Shown here in pieces: positions 7,094-14,119 of a DNA stretch of 41,852 bases (position 1 is the first letter of the stretch; every line of letters starts with the position of its first letter). The position numbers and the translations under genes were made by a program. This stretch comes from an uncultured Flavobacteriales bacterium (GTDB lineage: Bacteria > Bacteroidota > Bacteroidia > Flavobacteriales_D > Sanyastnellaceae): positions 1 through 41,852 of the forward strand of contig CALKFF010000040.1 of NCBI GenBank assembly GCA_938084585.1, written 5' to 3'. Below the pieces are notes generated by a model. The model saw only the letters and a program-made list of their open reading frames with translations, ran no database searches and was not told where the DNA came from.

Positions 7094-8981
7094 TGGTCTT
7101 TGATTTGCCTTGGCCTTGCTGCGCTTTGGCCTGGCGCAATTTCGCTTGGACTTCTTGTTCCTGCCGCTCCAAACTTTCCAAAATTCGCTCCATGTCTGTG
7201 CGGCTGATTTGGCCTTCATGCGGCTCTTCCTTTGGCTCGTCTTCTCCCTGACCATCCTGAGGCTGAGGTGCCTCCTCCTCGTTCTGGCCATCTTGGGGTT
7301 GTTCTTGCCCTTGCTCCTGCTGGTCCTGCTGCTCCTGGCCCTGTTGCTCCTGGTCCTGCTGGTCCTGGTTTTGTTGCTCTTGGTCCTGTTGCTCCTGGTC
7401 CTGCTGTTCCTGGTCATGCTGCTGCTGCTGCATCCGTTGCGCCAAGGCCAAATTGTGTCGGGCGTCGTCGTTGTTGGGGTTGAGCCTCAGGGTTTGTTTG
7501 GCGCGTTCAATGGCCTCCTGGGCATCTCCTTCCACCAGCGCGCTGATGCTGGCGTTGTAGTGCGCAAATTCCTCCAAACCTGTGCCTTGAAGTTGTTGGG
7601 CAGCCTTGTCGAACGAAGCCTTGGCAGAGGTCCAGTCTTCCGCTTGCATGTGGGCACATCCTTGGTTGTACAGGGCCACGCCTCCCATGTCCTCGTCTTG
7701 CGTGGCCTCGCCGAAGGCCTTCAGCGCAGCGTCGGCATCGCCGTCCATGAAGGCTTCTGAGCCTGAGACTAGGTGTTCTTTTACCGCGGTTTGGGCTTGG
7801 GCGGACACCCCTGCGCCAGCCCCCAAGAAGGCCAGCATGCCAGCCTTGGTGAGGCTTTTGCGGTGGAAGACCGCGGCCGGCACGAGCATCTCCAGCAGCA
7901 ACAAGAACGCCGCGAGGATCAGGAAAGGCATGAGTTGGTGCTCAAAGTCCACGAAGCTCACTGCGGCCACGCGGGCGGTGGTCAGCTCGTTTTTGAATTG
8001 AATCAGGGAGGAGAGGTCCACAAAACCGGTGCCTGCCCGGGTGTAGGTGCCTTGTCCGGCTTGGGCTGCTTCGATCAAGGTGGCCTCGTCCAACTTCGAC
8101 ACCACCGCGTTGCCTTGCCGGTCCGTCCGGAACCCGGATGGATTGCCTCGGGCGTCAAAGGCAGGGATGGGGGCCCCCTCCAAGGTGGCCAGGCCCAAAA
8201 AGTGCACGTTTCCGCCTTCTTGGGCGACTTCAGCGGCGGCCGCGACGACATCGTCCTCGTGGTTTTCACCGTCCGTCAACACCACCACGGTGCGGGACGC
8301 TTCGGAGTTCTCGTCGAAGCCTGTCCAGCAGGTGCGAATGGCAGAGCCGACGGCGGTGCCTTGGGTGGCGACCATGCCAGGACTCACAGAGGCCAAGAAG
8401 AGCTTGACGGCGGCCACGTCGGTGGTCAGGGGGCACTGGACGTAGGATTCTCCAGCGAAGACGACCAACCCAATGCGGTCGCCGGCGGTTTGGGCCATCA
8501 GCCGCTCCACAGTGCGGGAAGCCAGGTCGAGCCTTGGCATGCCCACATCCTCGGCCATCATGCTGTTGCTGACGTCGAGCGCCACCATCATGTCGATGCC
8601 TTCCGACTCCACTTCTTCCAGCCGGCTGCCCATTTTGGGGTCCAGCCAACCCACCACCAAGGCCGCCAGCGCCCAGCGCCAAAGCAGGAATTTCCAAGCC
8701 TGACGGAACACCCCGTAAGGAGGGAGCACGGATTCCAAGCGGGCCGCGTCTGAGAACCGTCGGATGGTCTTGTGTCGCCAATGGAAGTGGGACAGCGCGA
8801 GCAAAGTGGCCAGGGCCGTCGCCACCAGCAAGGGCCATTGTTCCATGCGGTGGAGGGTCAAGCTGGGCACCGCGGCCTGCGCGGCAATCCATGATGCGGC
8901 CAGCCCCAGCCACAGGACGACTTCCAAAAACAGCACCAAGCCAAGCACGGGCCGCAACGAGGGATGTTCTTGGGGATTCAT
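7077..8981 (-). CDS. batB-batC: BatB-BatC fusion: VWA domain protein joined to TPR protein
   Basis: 634 residues; the ATG at 8981 makes an ATGA overlap with the batA stop. Residues 1-370 are a whole BatB: N-terminal membrane segments (about 12-35 and 50-66), a hydrophobic stretch at 98-113, a VWA domain (128-320) with the MIDAS motif DVSNS (136-140), T-D in VVLTDGEN, and a C-terminal membrane segment (352-371). After a basic linker (HRKSLTK), residues 382-397 look like the former signal peptide of BatC (MLAFLGAGAG, then SAQAQ). TPRs follow (about 400-510), then a Gln/Glu/Asp repeat tract (518-566) and the BatC-like end with ISRTDMERILESLERQE. BatB and BatC are usually separate genes. The basic linker fits a cytoplasmic loop, with the VWA and TPR parts both periplasmic (inference). 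An internal start at 7838 could give free BatC, but I see no sign that it is used. Confidence 0.9.
   Translation of the reverse strand: MNPQEHPSLRPVLGLVLFLEVVLWLGLAASWIAAQAAVPSLTLHRMEQWPLLVATALATLLALSHFHWRHKTIRRFSDAARLESVLPPYGVFRQAWKFLLWRWALAALVVGWLDPKMGSRLEEVESEGIDMMVALDVSNSMMAEDVGMPRLDLASRTVERLMAQTAGDRIGLVVFAGESYVQCPLTTDVAAVKLFLASVSPGMVATQGTAVGSAIRTCWTGFDENSEASRTVVVLTDGENHEDDVVAAAAEVAQEGGNVHFLGLATLEGAPIPAFDARGNPSGFRTDRQGNAVVSKLDEATLIEAAQAGQGTYTRAGTGFVDLSSLIQFKNELTTARVAAVSFVDFEHQLMPFLILAAFLLLLEMLVPAAVFHRKSLTKAGMLAFLGAGAGVSAQAQTAVKEHLVSGSEAFMDGDADAALKAFGEATQDEDMGGVALYNQGCAHMQAEDWTSAKASFDKAAQQLQGTGLEEFAHYNASISALVEGDAQEAIERAKQTLRLNPNNDDARHNLALAQRMQQQQHDQEQQDQEQQDQEQQNQDQQDQEQQGQEQQDQQEQGQEQPQDGQNEEEAPQPQDGQGEDEPKEEPHEGQISRTDMERILESLERQEQEVQAKLRQAKAQQGQGKSKTIEKDW
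7284..7430 (-). repeat. Low-complexity repeat encoding (DQEQQ)n in the BatC part
   Basis: Imperfect tandem 15-nt units encode DQEQQ, NQDQQ, GQEQQ and similar. On the + strand the same bases give an open Leu/Val-rich frame, which is an artefact. Gln/Glu-rich tails are common in BatC; unit number may vary by slippage. Confidence 0.85.
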
Positions 8982-10096
8982 CCGTTGGCGGATTTCAGAA
9001 TTGTGGATTTCAAGACAAACTCCAGCGCCAGCGCCACCATGGCCAGAAGCACCCATGCGCCGCTGGCCTCCGTTTTGCGCTGGTACCGCAACACGTTGAA
9101 TTGCGTGCGTTCCAAGGTGTCGATCTCCTGGTAGATTTCCTCCAGCTTGTCTTCGTTTGTGGCCCGGAAGTAGCGTCCGCCGGTCGCTTTGGCAACCTCT
9201 TGCAGCGTGGCCTCGTCAATCCGCACGTCAACCCAATCGTACTTGTACTTGCCGTTGGGCAGAATCGCCACCGGGCTCTTGGCCTTGCCGATGGTGCCGA
9301 CCCCGATGGTGTAGACCCGAATGCCATTCAATTCGGCCAGCTGCGCCGCGTCGCGGGGCTCGATTTGACCTGCGTTGTTTTCGCCGTCGGTCAACAACAC
9401 CACGACTTTGCTTTCCGCCTCCGACCCCTTCAATCGGTTGACGGCCGTGGCCAGGCCCGTGCCGATGGCCGTCCCGCCTTGCAATTGACCGGTGTTCAGT
9501 TGGTCCAGGCCGTTCTTCACCACGATGTGGTCGGTGGTGATGGGGACCGAGGTGAATGCTTCTCCTTCGTAAGCCACCACGCCAATGCGGTCAAATGGAC
9601 GGCTGTCGACAAATTCCATGGCGACTTCCTTGGCGCTTTCGAGGCGGTTGGGCTTGAAGTCTTTGGACAGCATGGATCCGCTGAGGTCCATGGCGAGCAC
9701 CATGTCGATGCCTTCTCGGGTCATGTTCTCGACGGTGGAGGCCGTTTGTGGTCTGAACAGCGCCACGCTGAGCGCCACAAGGCCCAGGGTGCGAAGCCCC
9801 TTCGGCACTTCCAGCCACGTCCAAACGCCCCAATCGCGCAGGGTCCAGGCAGGCGTGTCGGCCTTGTGCAGGGCCGAGGGCGACCACCACATCCCCTGTG
9901 TCGCGTAGGGGCCGGTTGGCCAAAAGGTCAGGGCCAAGTGCAGGGCCAGAATGGCCATGCCCAGCCAGCCCCATTCTGCAGCGCAAATCACGCCCTCACG
10001 TTCCGCACCCCACGCAACCGCCACACCAAGCAAGGCCATGGCGTGTGGGATGGTTCGGGCCGCAAGGGGCCGCCAGTTGACATCACGCATCTTCAT
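8978..10096 (-). CDS. batA: BatA: VWA domain membrane protein
   Basis: 372 residues from the ATG at 10096; ATGs at 10114 and 10090 are possible too, and all overlap the preceding gene. N-terminal membrane segments (about 16-30, 43-58 and 100-115) precede a VWA domain with a full MIDAS (DLSGS, 137-141; T and D in GGTAIGTG and VVLLTDGENN). A last hydrophobic segment (AWVLLAMVALALEFVL) lies near the C-terminus. This is the BatA plan, with the metal-binding VWA domain presumably facing the periplasm and interacting with the second VWA subunit. The stop overlaps the batB-batC start as ATGA. Confidence 0.92.
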   Translation of the reverse strand: MKMRDVNWRPLAARTIPHAMALLGVAVAWGAEREGVICAAEWGWLGMAILALHLALTFWPTGPYATQGMWWSPSALHKADTPAWTLRDWGVWTWLEVPKGLRTLGLVALSVALFRPQTASTVENMTREGIDMVLAMDLSGSMLSKDFKPNRLESAKEVAMEFVDSRPFDRIGVVAYEGEAFTSVPITTDHIVVKNGLDQLNTGQLQGGTAIGTGLATAVNRLKGSEAESKVVVLLTDGENNAGQIEPRDAAQLAELNGIRVYTIGVGTIGKAKSPVAILPNGKYKYDWVDVRIDEATLQEVAKATGGRYFRATNEDKLEEIYQEIDTLERTQFNVLRYQRKTEASGAWVLLAMVALALEFVLKSTILKSANG

Positions 10097-11051
10097 GGCG
10101 GGGTTGCGTTTCAATCACGAATGCTCGGTAGGCTTCCAAGGTGCCCAGGTGGGTCAAGTCAGGCAGTTCTCCTTTCGCAAACTTGACCGTGTCTGCCTGA
10201 GCCAGGGCCCTTGCGAGGCGGTCGTGCCATCCCGAAGGGACCCGGGATGCACCCAGCATGGCCACCACTTCGTCGGTGGTTTTTTCGGCCGCACGCATGT
10301 CGAATTGGCCTTCGAGGTACCGTCGAAGGACGAGCGAAGCTTCAGCCTGGACCTCCTTGGCCTCGCCTCGTTGCCACGCCTTGTTGGCGATCAACCGATC
10401 CAGCGCTTCCAGCGCCACCTCATGGGGTGGCCTTGCAGGCGTCTTGTCCGCTGGGTGGGAAGCGCCCTCGTCCAATGTGGCGTTTCGCCACGACCTCCAT
10501 TTCCATGCGACAAAGGCGAGGGCGAGGACCAGCAGCGTCCCAGCCCACCAAGGCCAGGTGCGGGCGATTTGCTCCCACAGCGTCCATTCAAAGACCACAA
10601 TGCCCTGCGCCGGTTGGGGCTGGGCTTCAGGCTTCAAGTTTGGGGTGACGACTTCGAGCATGAAAGGCTGGGTCGTGTGCGGCCCGAAGGCCACCGGCGG
10701 GACGACCACAAAACCAGAATCCCAGCTCGTCACCAGCCAAGACTTCTGCAACACCACGTCGCCTGCAGCGCCCACAGGGGAGGGCAGGGTGTCGAGGTCG
10801 CTTTCAGCCAGCACTTCCAACCCACCTGCGGTGGTGTCTGCCCAAGCGGGCCACGCGGCGCTGTCGGCCACGCCCGCGTTCAGTTCTTCCAGGGTCAAGA
10901 GCCAATTGGCGGTCAATTGAACGCGCTCCCCCCATTGGAGGGTGGTGGTGTCGGGTTGCAACGACACTTGACCCCAGCCCAAACAGGGCAGGGCGAGCAT
11001 GGCCATCAGCCCAACGTGGGTGCGGCATGTGCTGTTCTCAAGCCCGGCCAT
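10083..11051 (-). CDS. Exported single-pass membrane protein of the Bat operon (DUF4381/BatD-like)
   Basis: 322 residues with a signal-peptide-like N-terminus ending GLGWGQ-like (hydrophobic 14-27), a beta-rich periplasmic part (about 28-160), one membrane segment (165-186, WPWWAGTLLVLALAFVAWKW) and a helical cytoplasmic tail with VALEALDRLIANKAWQRGE. Genes with this plan sit between the DUF58 gene and batA in many Bacteroidota; the cytoplasmic part resembles the tail of BatD and DUF4381 proteins. No catalytic motif is visible. It overlaps the DUF58 gene by 14 nt and batA by 14 nt, so co-translation is likely. The role is unknown, probably scaffolding within the MoxR/VWA complex. Confidence 0.8.
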   Translation of the reverse strand: MAGLENSTCRTHVGLMAMLALPCLGWGQVSLQPDTTTLQWGERVQLTANWLLTLEELNAGVADSAAWPAWADTTAGGLEVLAESDLDTLPSPVGAAGDVVLQKSWLVTSWDSGFVVVPPVAFGPHTTQPFMLEVVTPNLKPEAQPQPAQGIVVFEWTLWEQIARTWPWWAGTLLVLALAFVAWKWRSWRNATLDEGASHPADKTPARPPHEVALEALDRLIANKAWQRGEAKEVQAEASLVLRRYLEGQFDMRAAEKTTDEVVAMLGASRVPSGWHDRLARALAQADTVKFAKGELPDLTHLGTLEAYRAFVIETQPRHEDA

Positions 11052-11916
11052 GGAACAACTTCATCAAAGGTGGAACCAGGGTCTCGTCGGTCGAGATGCA
11101 TGTGTGGTCGACGCCAGCCCGCGCCATGACGGTCGCAACTTGGCTTCGGTGCGATTCGCCCTGCGCGGACCATGCCCGTTGTGCGCGGCGTGAAGAGGTG
11201 TTCATCCAGGAGCTCTTGCCCGTCTCAGGATGGATGAGCTTCATCCAGCCCATGGCGGGGAGGTTCCGGTTCAGCGGGTCGTCCAGTTGAATCGCCACCA
11301 AGTCGTGTCGACGTCCGGTTCGTTTCAACGAGGTTTCCAGATCGTCGCCCGACTCCAAGTCTTTGAAGTCCGACAACAGGAAGGCGATGGTGCGCTTCCG
11401 CATGGCGGTGGAGAAGTGTCCGAGGGCTTTGACCAGGTCGCTGCCCTTGCCTTGAGGGGTGCAATCCAAGATTTCGCGCACGATGCGAAGGGCGTGGGTC
11501 CTGCCCTTGCCTGGAGGGATGAACTTCTCCACCCGGTCGGTGAACAGCACGGCGCCAACTTTATCGTTGTTGCCCATGGCGCTGAAGGCCAAAATCGCGG
11601 ACAACTCGGTCACCAAATCTTGCTTGGTGCGTTGTTGCGTGCCCCCTTGGATGGAGCCACTCATGTCCACCAGCAGGAACACCGTGAGTTCACGTTCCTC
11701 CTCAAACACTTTGACGTGCGGAGATCCCGTGCGGGCGGTCACGTTCCAATCGATGGTTCGGACTTCGTCTCCGGCTTGGTATTCGCGGTTCTCGCTGAAG
11801 GCCATGCCGCGGCCCTTGAACGCGCTCTTGAATTCGCCCGCGAAAATGCGGTCGCTCAAGCCGCGGGTGGCAATTTCCACCTGCTGCACCTTTTTCAGCA
11901 ATTCAGACGCCTCCAT
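11038..11916 (-). CDS. DUF58 domain protein (VWA-like partner of MoxR)
   Basis: 292 residues, usual family length. The DUF58 signature is complete: GRGMAFSENREYQAGDEVR, then IDWNVTARTGSPHVKVFEEERELTV. The MIDAS-like DMSGS (84-88) starts the VWA-like fold. No signal peptide or membrane segment, so it is cytoplasmic. Family members are regularly encoded next to a MoxR ATPase, which is presumed to remodel or load them. It starts 13 nt after moxR and overlaps the next gene. Confidence 0.93.
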   Translation of the reverse strand: MEASELLKKVQQVEIATRGLSDRIFAGEFKSAFKGRGMAFSENREYQAGDEVRTIDWNVTARTGSPHVKVFEEERELTVFLLVDMSGSIQGGTQQRTKQDLVTELSAILAFSAMGNNDKVGAVLFTDRVEKFIPPGKGRTHALRIVREILDCTPQGKGSDLVKALGHFSTAMRKRTIAFLLSDFKDLESGDDLETSLKRTGRRHDLVAIQLDDPLNRNLPAMGWMKLIHPETGKSSWMNTSSRRAQRAWSAQGESHRSQVATVMARAGVDHTCISTDETLVPPLMKLFHGRA

Positions 11917-11929
11917 GGCTGGGGAAGAA

Positions 11930-12958
11930 TCAGGGGACTTCGACGTGGTCCATCAACTCGGTCAGGATTTGGGCAGACGTGATGCTTTCCGCCTCGGCTT
12001 CGAACGTCACGCCAATGCGGTGGCGCATCACGTCCATGGCCACGGCCCGGACGTCTTCAGGCGTCACAAATCCACGGTGCTTCAAGAACGCGTGGGCCTT
12101 GGAGGCCATGCCCAGGCCGATGCTTGCCCGCGGCGAAGCGCCGAAGGCGATCAGGTTTTTCAAGTGGCCCAACCCGCAATCCTCGGGGTTCCTCGTCGCG
12201 AAGACGAGGTCCACGATGTAGCGCTCGATTTTTTCGTCCATGTAAATGGAGCGCACCAGTTTGCGTGCCTCCACAATGTCTTGCTGGCTCACGACTTTCT
12301 GTGGCTTGGGCAACCCCGACTCTTGAAGGTTGGCCCGCACGATTTGGCGCTCCTCGTCTTTGGTGGGGTACCCGATGACCACCTTCAGCAAGAAACGGTC
12401 CACCTGCGCTTCAGGCAGGGGGTAGGTTCCCTCTTGCTCCACTGGGTTCTGGGTGGCCAAGACCAAAAACGGTTCTGGCAGAGGGTGGGTTTCCCCGCCG
12501 ATGGTCACCTGCCGCTCCTGCATGGCCTCCAAGAGGGCGCTTTGAACTTTGGCGGGGGCGCGGTTGATCTCGTCGGCCAGCACGAAGTTGGCAAACACCG
12601 GACCCTTCTTGACGGAGAATTGCTGGTGTTGTTGGTTGTACACCAGGGTTCCGACGACGTCGGCAGGCAACAAGTCAGGGGTGAATTGCACCCGCGAAAA
12701 ATCGCCGGCAACCGTGTCGCTCAGGCTCTTGATGGCCAGGGTTTTGGCCAGTCCAGGCACCCCTTCCAATAGCACGTGCCCGTTGGCCAACAGGCCAATC
12801 AACAAGCGGTCCACCATGCCCGACTGCCCCACAATCGTGCGGCCCATCTCGGCTCGAATCAACTCCACGAACTGGCTCTTGGCCGCGATGTGTGCGTTCA
12901 AGGCTTGGATGTCTGGCGCTCCCGTTCCAGCGGCCTCTTGAGGTTCCATCAATTCCAT
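11930..12958 (-). CDS. moxR: MoxR-family AAA+ ATPase
   Basis: 342 residues. Walker A GVPGLAKT (66-73), Walker B VLADE (126-130) followed by INRAPAKVQ, sensor 1 in LATQNP (168-173), and a C-terminal lid with FGASPRASIGL. MoxR ATPases act as chaperones that insert metals or mature partners, usually VWA proteins; here the partners would be the DUF58 and Bat proteins downstream. It is the first gene of the seven-gene operon. The ATG at 12958 is supported by a TATCTTCG box that ends 6 nt upstream. Confidence 0.95.
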   Translation of the reverse strand: MELMEPQEAAGTGAPDIQALNAHIAAKSQFVELIRAEMGRTIVGQSGMVDRLLIGLLANGHVLLEGVPGLAKTLAIKSLSDTVAGDFSRVQFTPDLLPADVVGTLVYNQQHQQFSVKKGPVFANFVLADEINRAPAKVQSALLEAMQERQVTIGGETHPLPEPFLVLATQNPVEQEGTYPLPEAQVDRFLLKVVIGYPTKDEERQIVRANLQESGLPKPQKVVSQQDIVEARKLVRSIYMDEKIERYIVDLVFATRNPEDCGLGHLKNLIAFGASPRASIGLGMASKAHAFLKHRGFVTPEDVRAVAMDVMRHRIGVTFEAEAESITSAQILTELMDHVEVP

Positions 12959-12964
12959 GACTCG

Positions 12965-12972
12965 CGAAGATA
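12965..12972 (-). promoter_or_regulatory. -7 box of the moxR-bat operon, probably leaderless
   Basis: TATCTTCG (minus strand) matches TAnnTTTG at 7 of 8 positions and ends 6 nt before the moxR ATG. A T-rich tract lies about 20 nt upstream. The same octamer stands 4 nt before the acetyltransferase start at 38183. Confidence 0.5.
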
Positions 12973-13049
12973 TCGGAGGCGTGCGCGGATGGAAAAAGGG
13001 GTTCTCAAAATTGTGTGAATAGCGCGTGGGAAACCTTTCGAAGGTCGCC

Positions 13050-13080
13050 TTGGTGGAGAGGTGAGGTCTGGGGCATTTTG
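13050..13080 (+). promoter_or_regulatory. Weak promoter candidate of the MazG-like gene
   Basis: TTG at 13050, a 20-nt spacer and GCATTTTG (13073-13080), six of eight matches to TAnnTTTG, ending 6 nt before the ATG. It is divergent from the moxR promoter within the same 128-bp gap. Confidence 0.3.
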
Positions 13081-13086
13081 GCCCCC

Positions 13087-13578
13087 ATGCTTCTCTCAGA
13101 CATCCTCCAAAACGTGGCTGAATTCCACGACGCTTTCCGCATCCCCAACGCGTCCAAGCCCCATGCGGACTTGACCCAGGAGGAGGCCGAGCTTCGTCAC
13201 CGGTTGATGGCGGAGGAGAACGACGAATACCTGGAGGCGGCGTGCGCGGGAGACATGGTGGAAGTGGCGGATGCGCTGGGAGATCAGCTTTACATCCTGG
13301 CTGGCACCATGATGCGCCACGGCATGCAGGACGTGATTGTCAAGGTGTTTCAGGAAATCCAGTCAAGCAACATGTCCAAGTTGGGGGCCGACGGCCACCC
13401 CATCCTTCGGGAAGACGGCAAAGTGATGAAGGGCCCCAACTATTTCCGGCCCAACATTGCGGGCATCTTGGAACACCACGACTCGGCTGCAAGCCTCAAC
13501 ACGACAGAGGTCAGCGAGGATTTGCCGTTGAGCAACTTGGCCTGGAGCGTCGCTGAAACGCAATTGGCCCAGGTTTGA
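13087..13578 (+). CDS. MazG/HisE-like nucleoside triphosphate pyrophosphohydrolase
   Basis: 163 residues from the ATG at 13087; an in-frame upstream ATG at 13015 would add 24 residues that look non-coding and would run over the promoter region. The all-alpha NTP-PPase metal site is present: EENDE (43-47) and E59-x2-D62 (VEVADALGD), the EExxE(11-12)ExxD pattern. A C-terminal extension (SNMSKLGADG ... GPNYFRPNI) is typical of the MazG-like/phosphoribosyl-ATP pyrophosphohydrolase-like proteins of Bacteroidota. Expected activity is hydrolysis of a (d)NTP or related nucleotide to the monophosphate and pyrophosphate, perhaps house-cleaning; the substrate is not evident. The stop overlaps the next start as TTGA. 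Confidence 0.85.
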   Translation: MLLSDILQNVAEFHDAFRIPNASKPHADLTQEEAELRHRLMAEENDEYLEAACAGDMVEVADALGDQLYILAGTMMRHGMQDVIVKVFQEIQSSNMSKLGADGHPILREDGKVMKGPNYFRPNIAGILEHHDSAASLNTTEVSEDLPLSNLAWSVAETQLAQV

Positions 13579-14069
13579 AAACGGGGGCGCTTTTTCACCG
13601 CGCCCTGAAGTCGGCCCGGTCGGGTCGCTTGACGCTGTTCAGTCGGTTGATGCAAGAGGTGGTGCCGTTCAACAGGCCCCACCGGATTCGCGTGGTGGAC
13701 CTGTCCGCCGAACAGTGCAAGGTGGTGTTGCCTTGGCGCCGGCGCAACTTGAACCACGTGGGCACGATGCATGCCTGCGCCTTGGCCACGGCCGCAGAGT
13801 ACGCGTCTGGGTTGTGTTTGCTCAACGCGATGGAGCACCAGCGGGTGCGTCTGGTGATGGCCAACCTGAACATCACGTACCCCAGGAGGGCCCAGTCGGC
13901 ATGCACGGCTGTGGCCAAGTTGGATAGCCAGCATTTGGCGGAGATTTTGGCCCAGCTTGACAAGGAGGGCAGGGGGGCGTTTGTGCTCAAGGCGCAGGTC
14001 AAAAACGCCAACAACGAAGTGGTGGCGTCGGCGGAAATCACATGGCACCTCAAGCGCCTGTCGGCTTGA
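13575..14069 (+). CDS. DUF4442 protein, hotdog-fold thioesterase-like
   Basis: 164 residues starting at TTG 13575, which overlaps the TGA of the upstream gene (TTGA). The next ATG (13650) would remove the conserved N-terminal helix before VPFNRPH, so the TTG is preferred. The hotdog signature is NHVGTMHACALATAAEYASG, with YP-R in the central strand and a C-terminal ITWHLKRL strand. DUF4442 proteins resemble PaaI-type acyl-CoA thioesterases; the substrate is unknown. Cytoplasmic. It is coupled to the pyrophosphohydrolase gene. Confidence 0.82.
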   Translation: MKTGALFHRALKSARSGRLTLFSRLMQEVVPFNRPHRIRVVDLSAEQCKVVLPWRRRNLNHVGTMHACALATAAEYASGLCLLNAMEHQRVRLVMANLNITYPRRAQSACTAVAKLDSQHLAEILAQLDKEGRGAFVLKAQVKNANNEVVASAEITWHLKRLSA

Positions 14070-14092
14070 GGATTCCAGTGGTCTGAACCGCT

Positions 14093-14100
14093 TATCTTTG
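14093..14100 (+). promoter_or_regulatory. -7 box of the thrS-infC-rpmI-rplT operon
   Basis: TATCTTTG is a perfect match to TAnnTTTG. It ends 19 nt before the thrS ATG and lies in the 50-bp gap after the DUF4442 gene. A clear -33 TTTG at the usual distance is not seen. Confidence 0.6.
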
Positions 14101-14119
14101 GGGGCCTCAAGACGCACCC

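Noticed and set aside
7284-7430. Tandem repeats as a CRISPR array
   Set aside because: Units are short, contiguous and in frame, with no spacers and no cas genes nearby; they encode the Gln-rich tract of BatC.
7110-7760. Leu/Val-rich + strand frame that looks like a membrane protein
   Set aside because: It is the reverse reading of the (DQEQQ)n codons of batC.
7077-7838. Separate BatC translated from the internal ATG at 7838
   Set aside because: Only a weak AAGG lies in front of it, the group rarely uses Shine-Dalgarno, and the frame is continuous with BatB. Kept as a possible secondary product only.
8891-10186. Long + strand open frames opposite batA and batB-batC
   Set aside because: Composition is typical of antisense shadows, and the minus-strand genes carry MIDAS and membrane motifs and ATGA overlaps.
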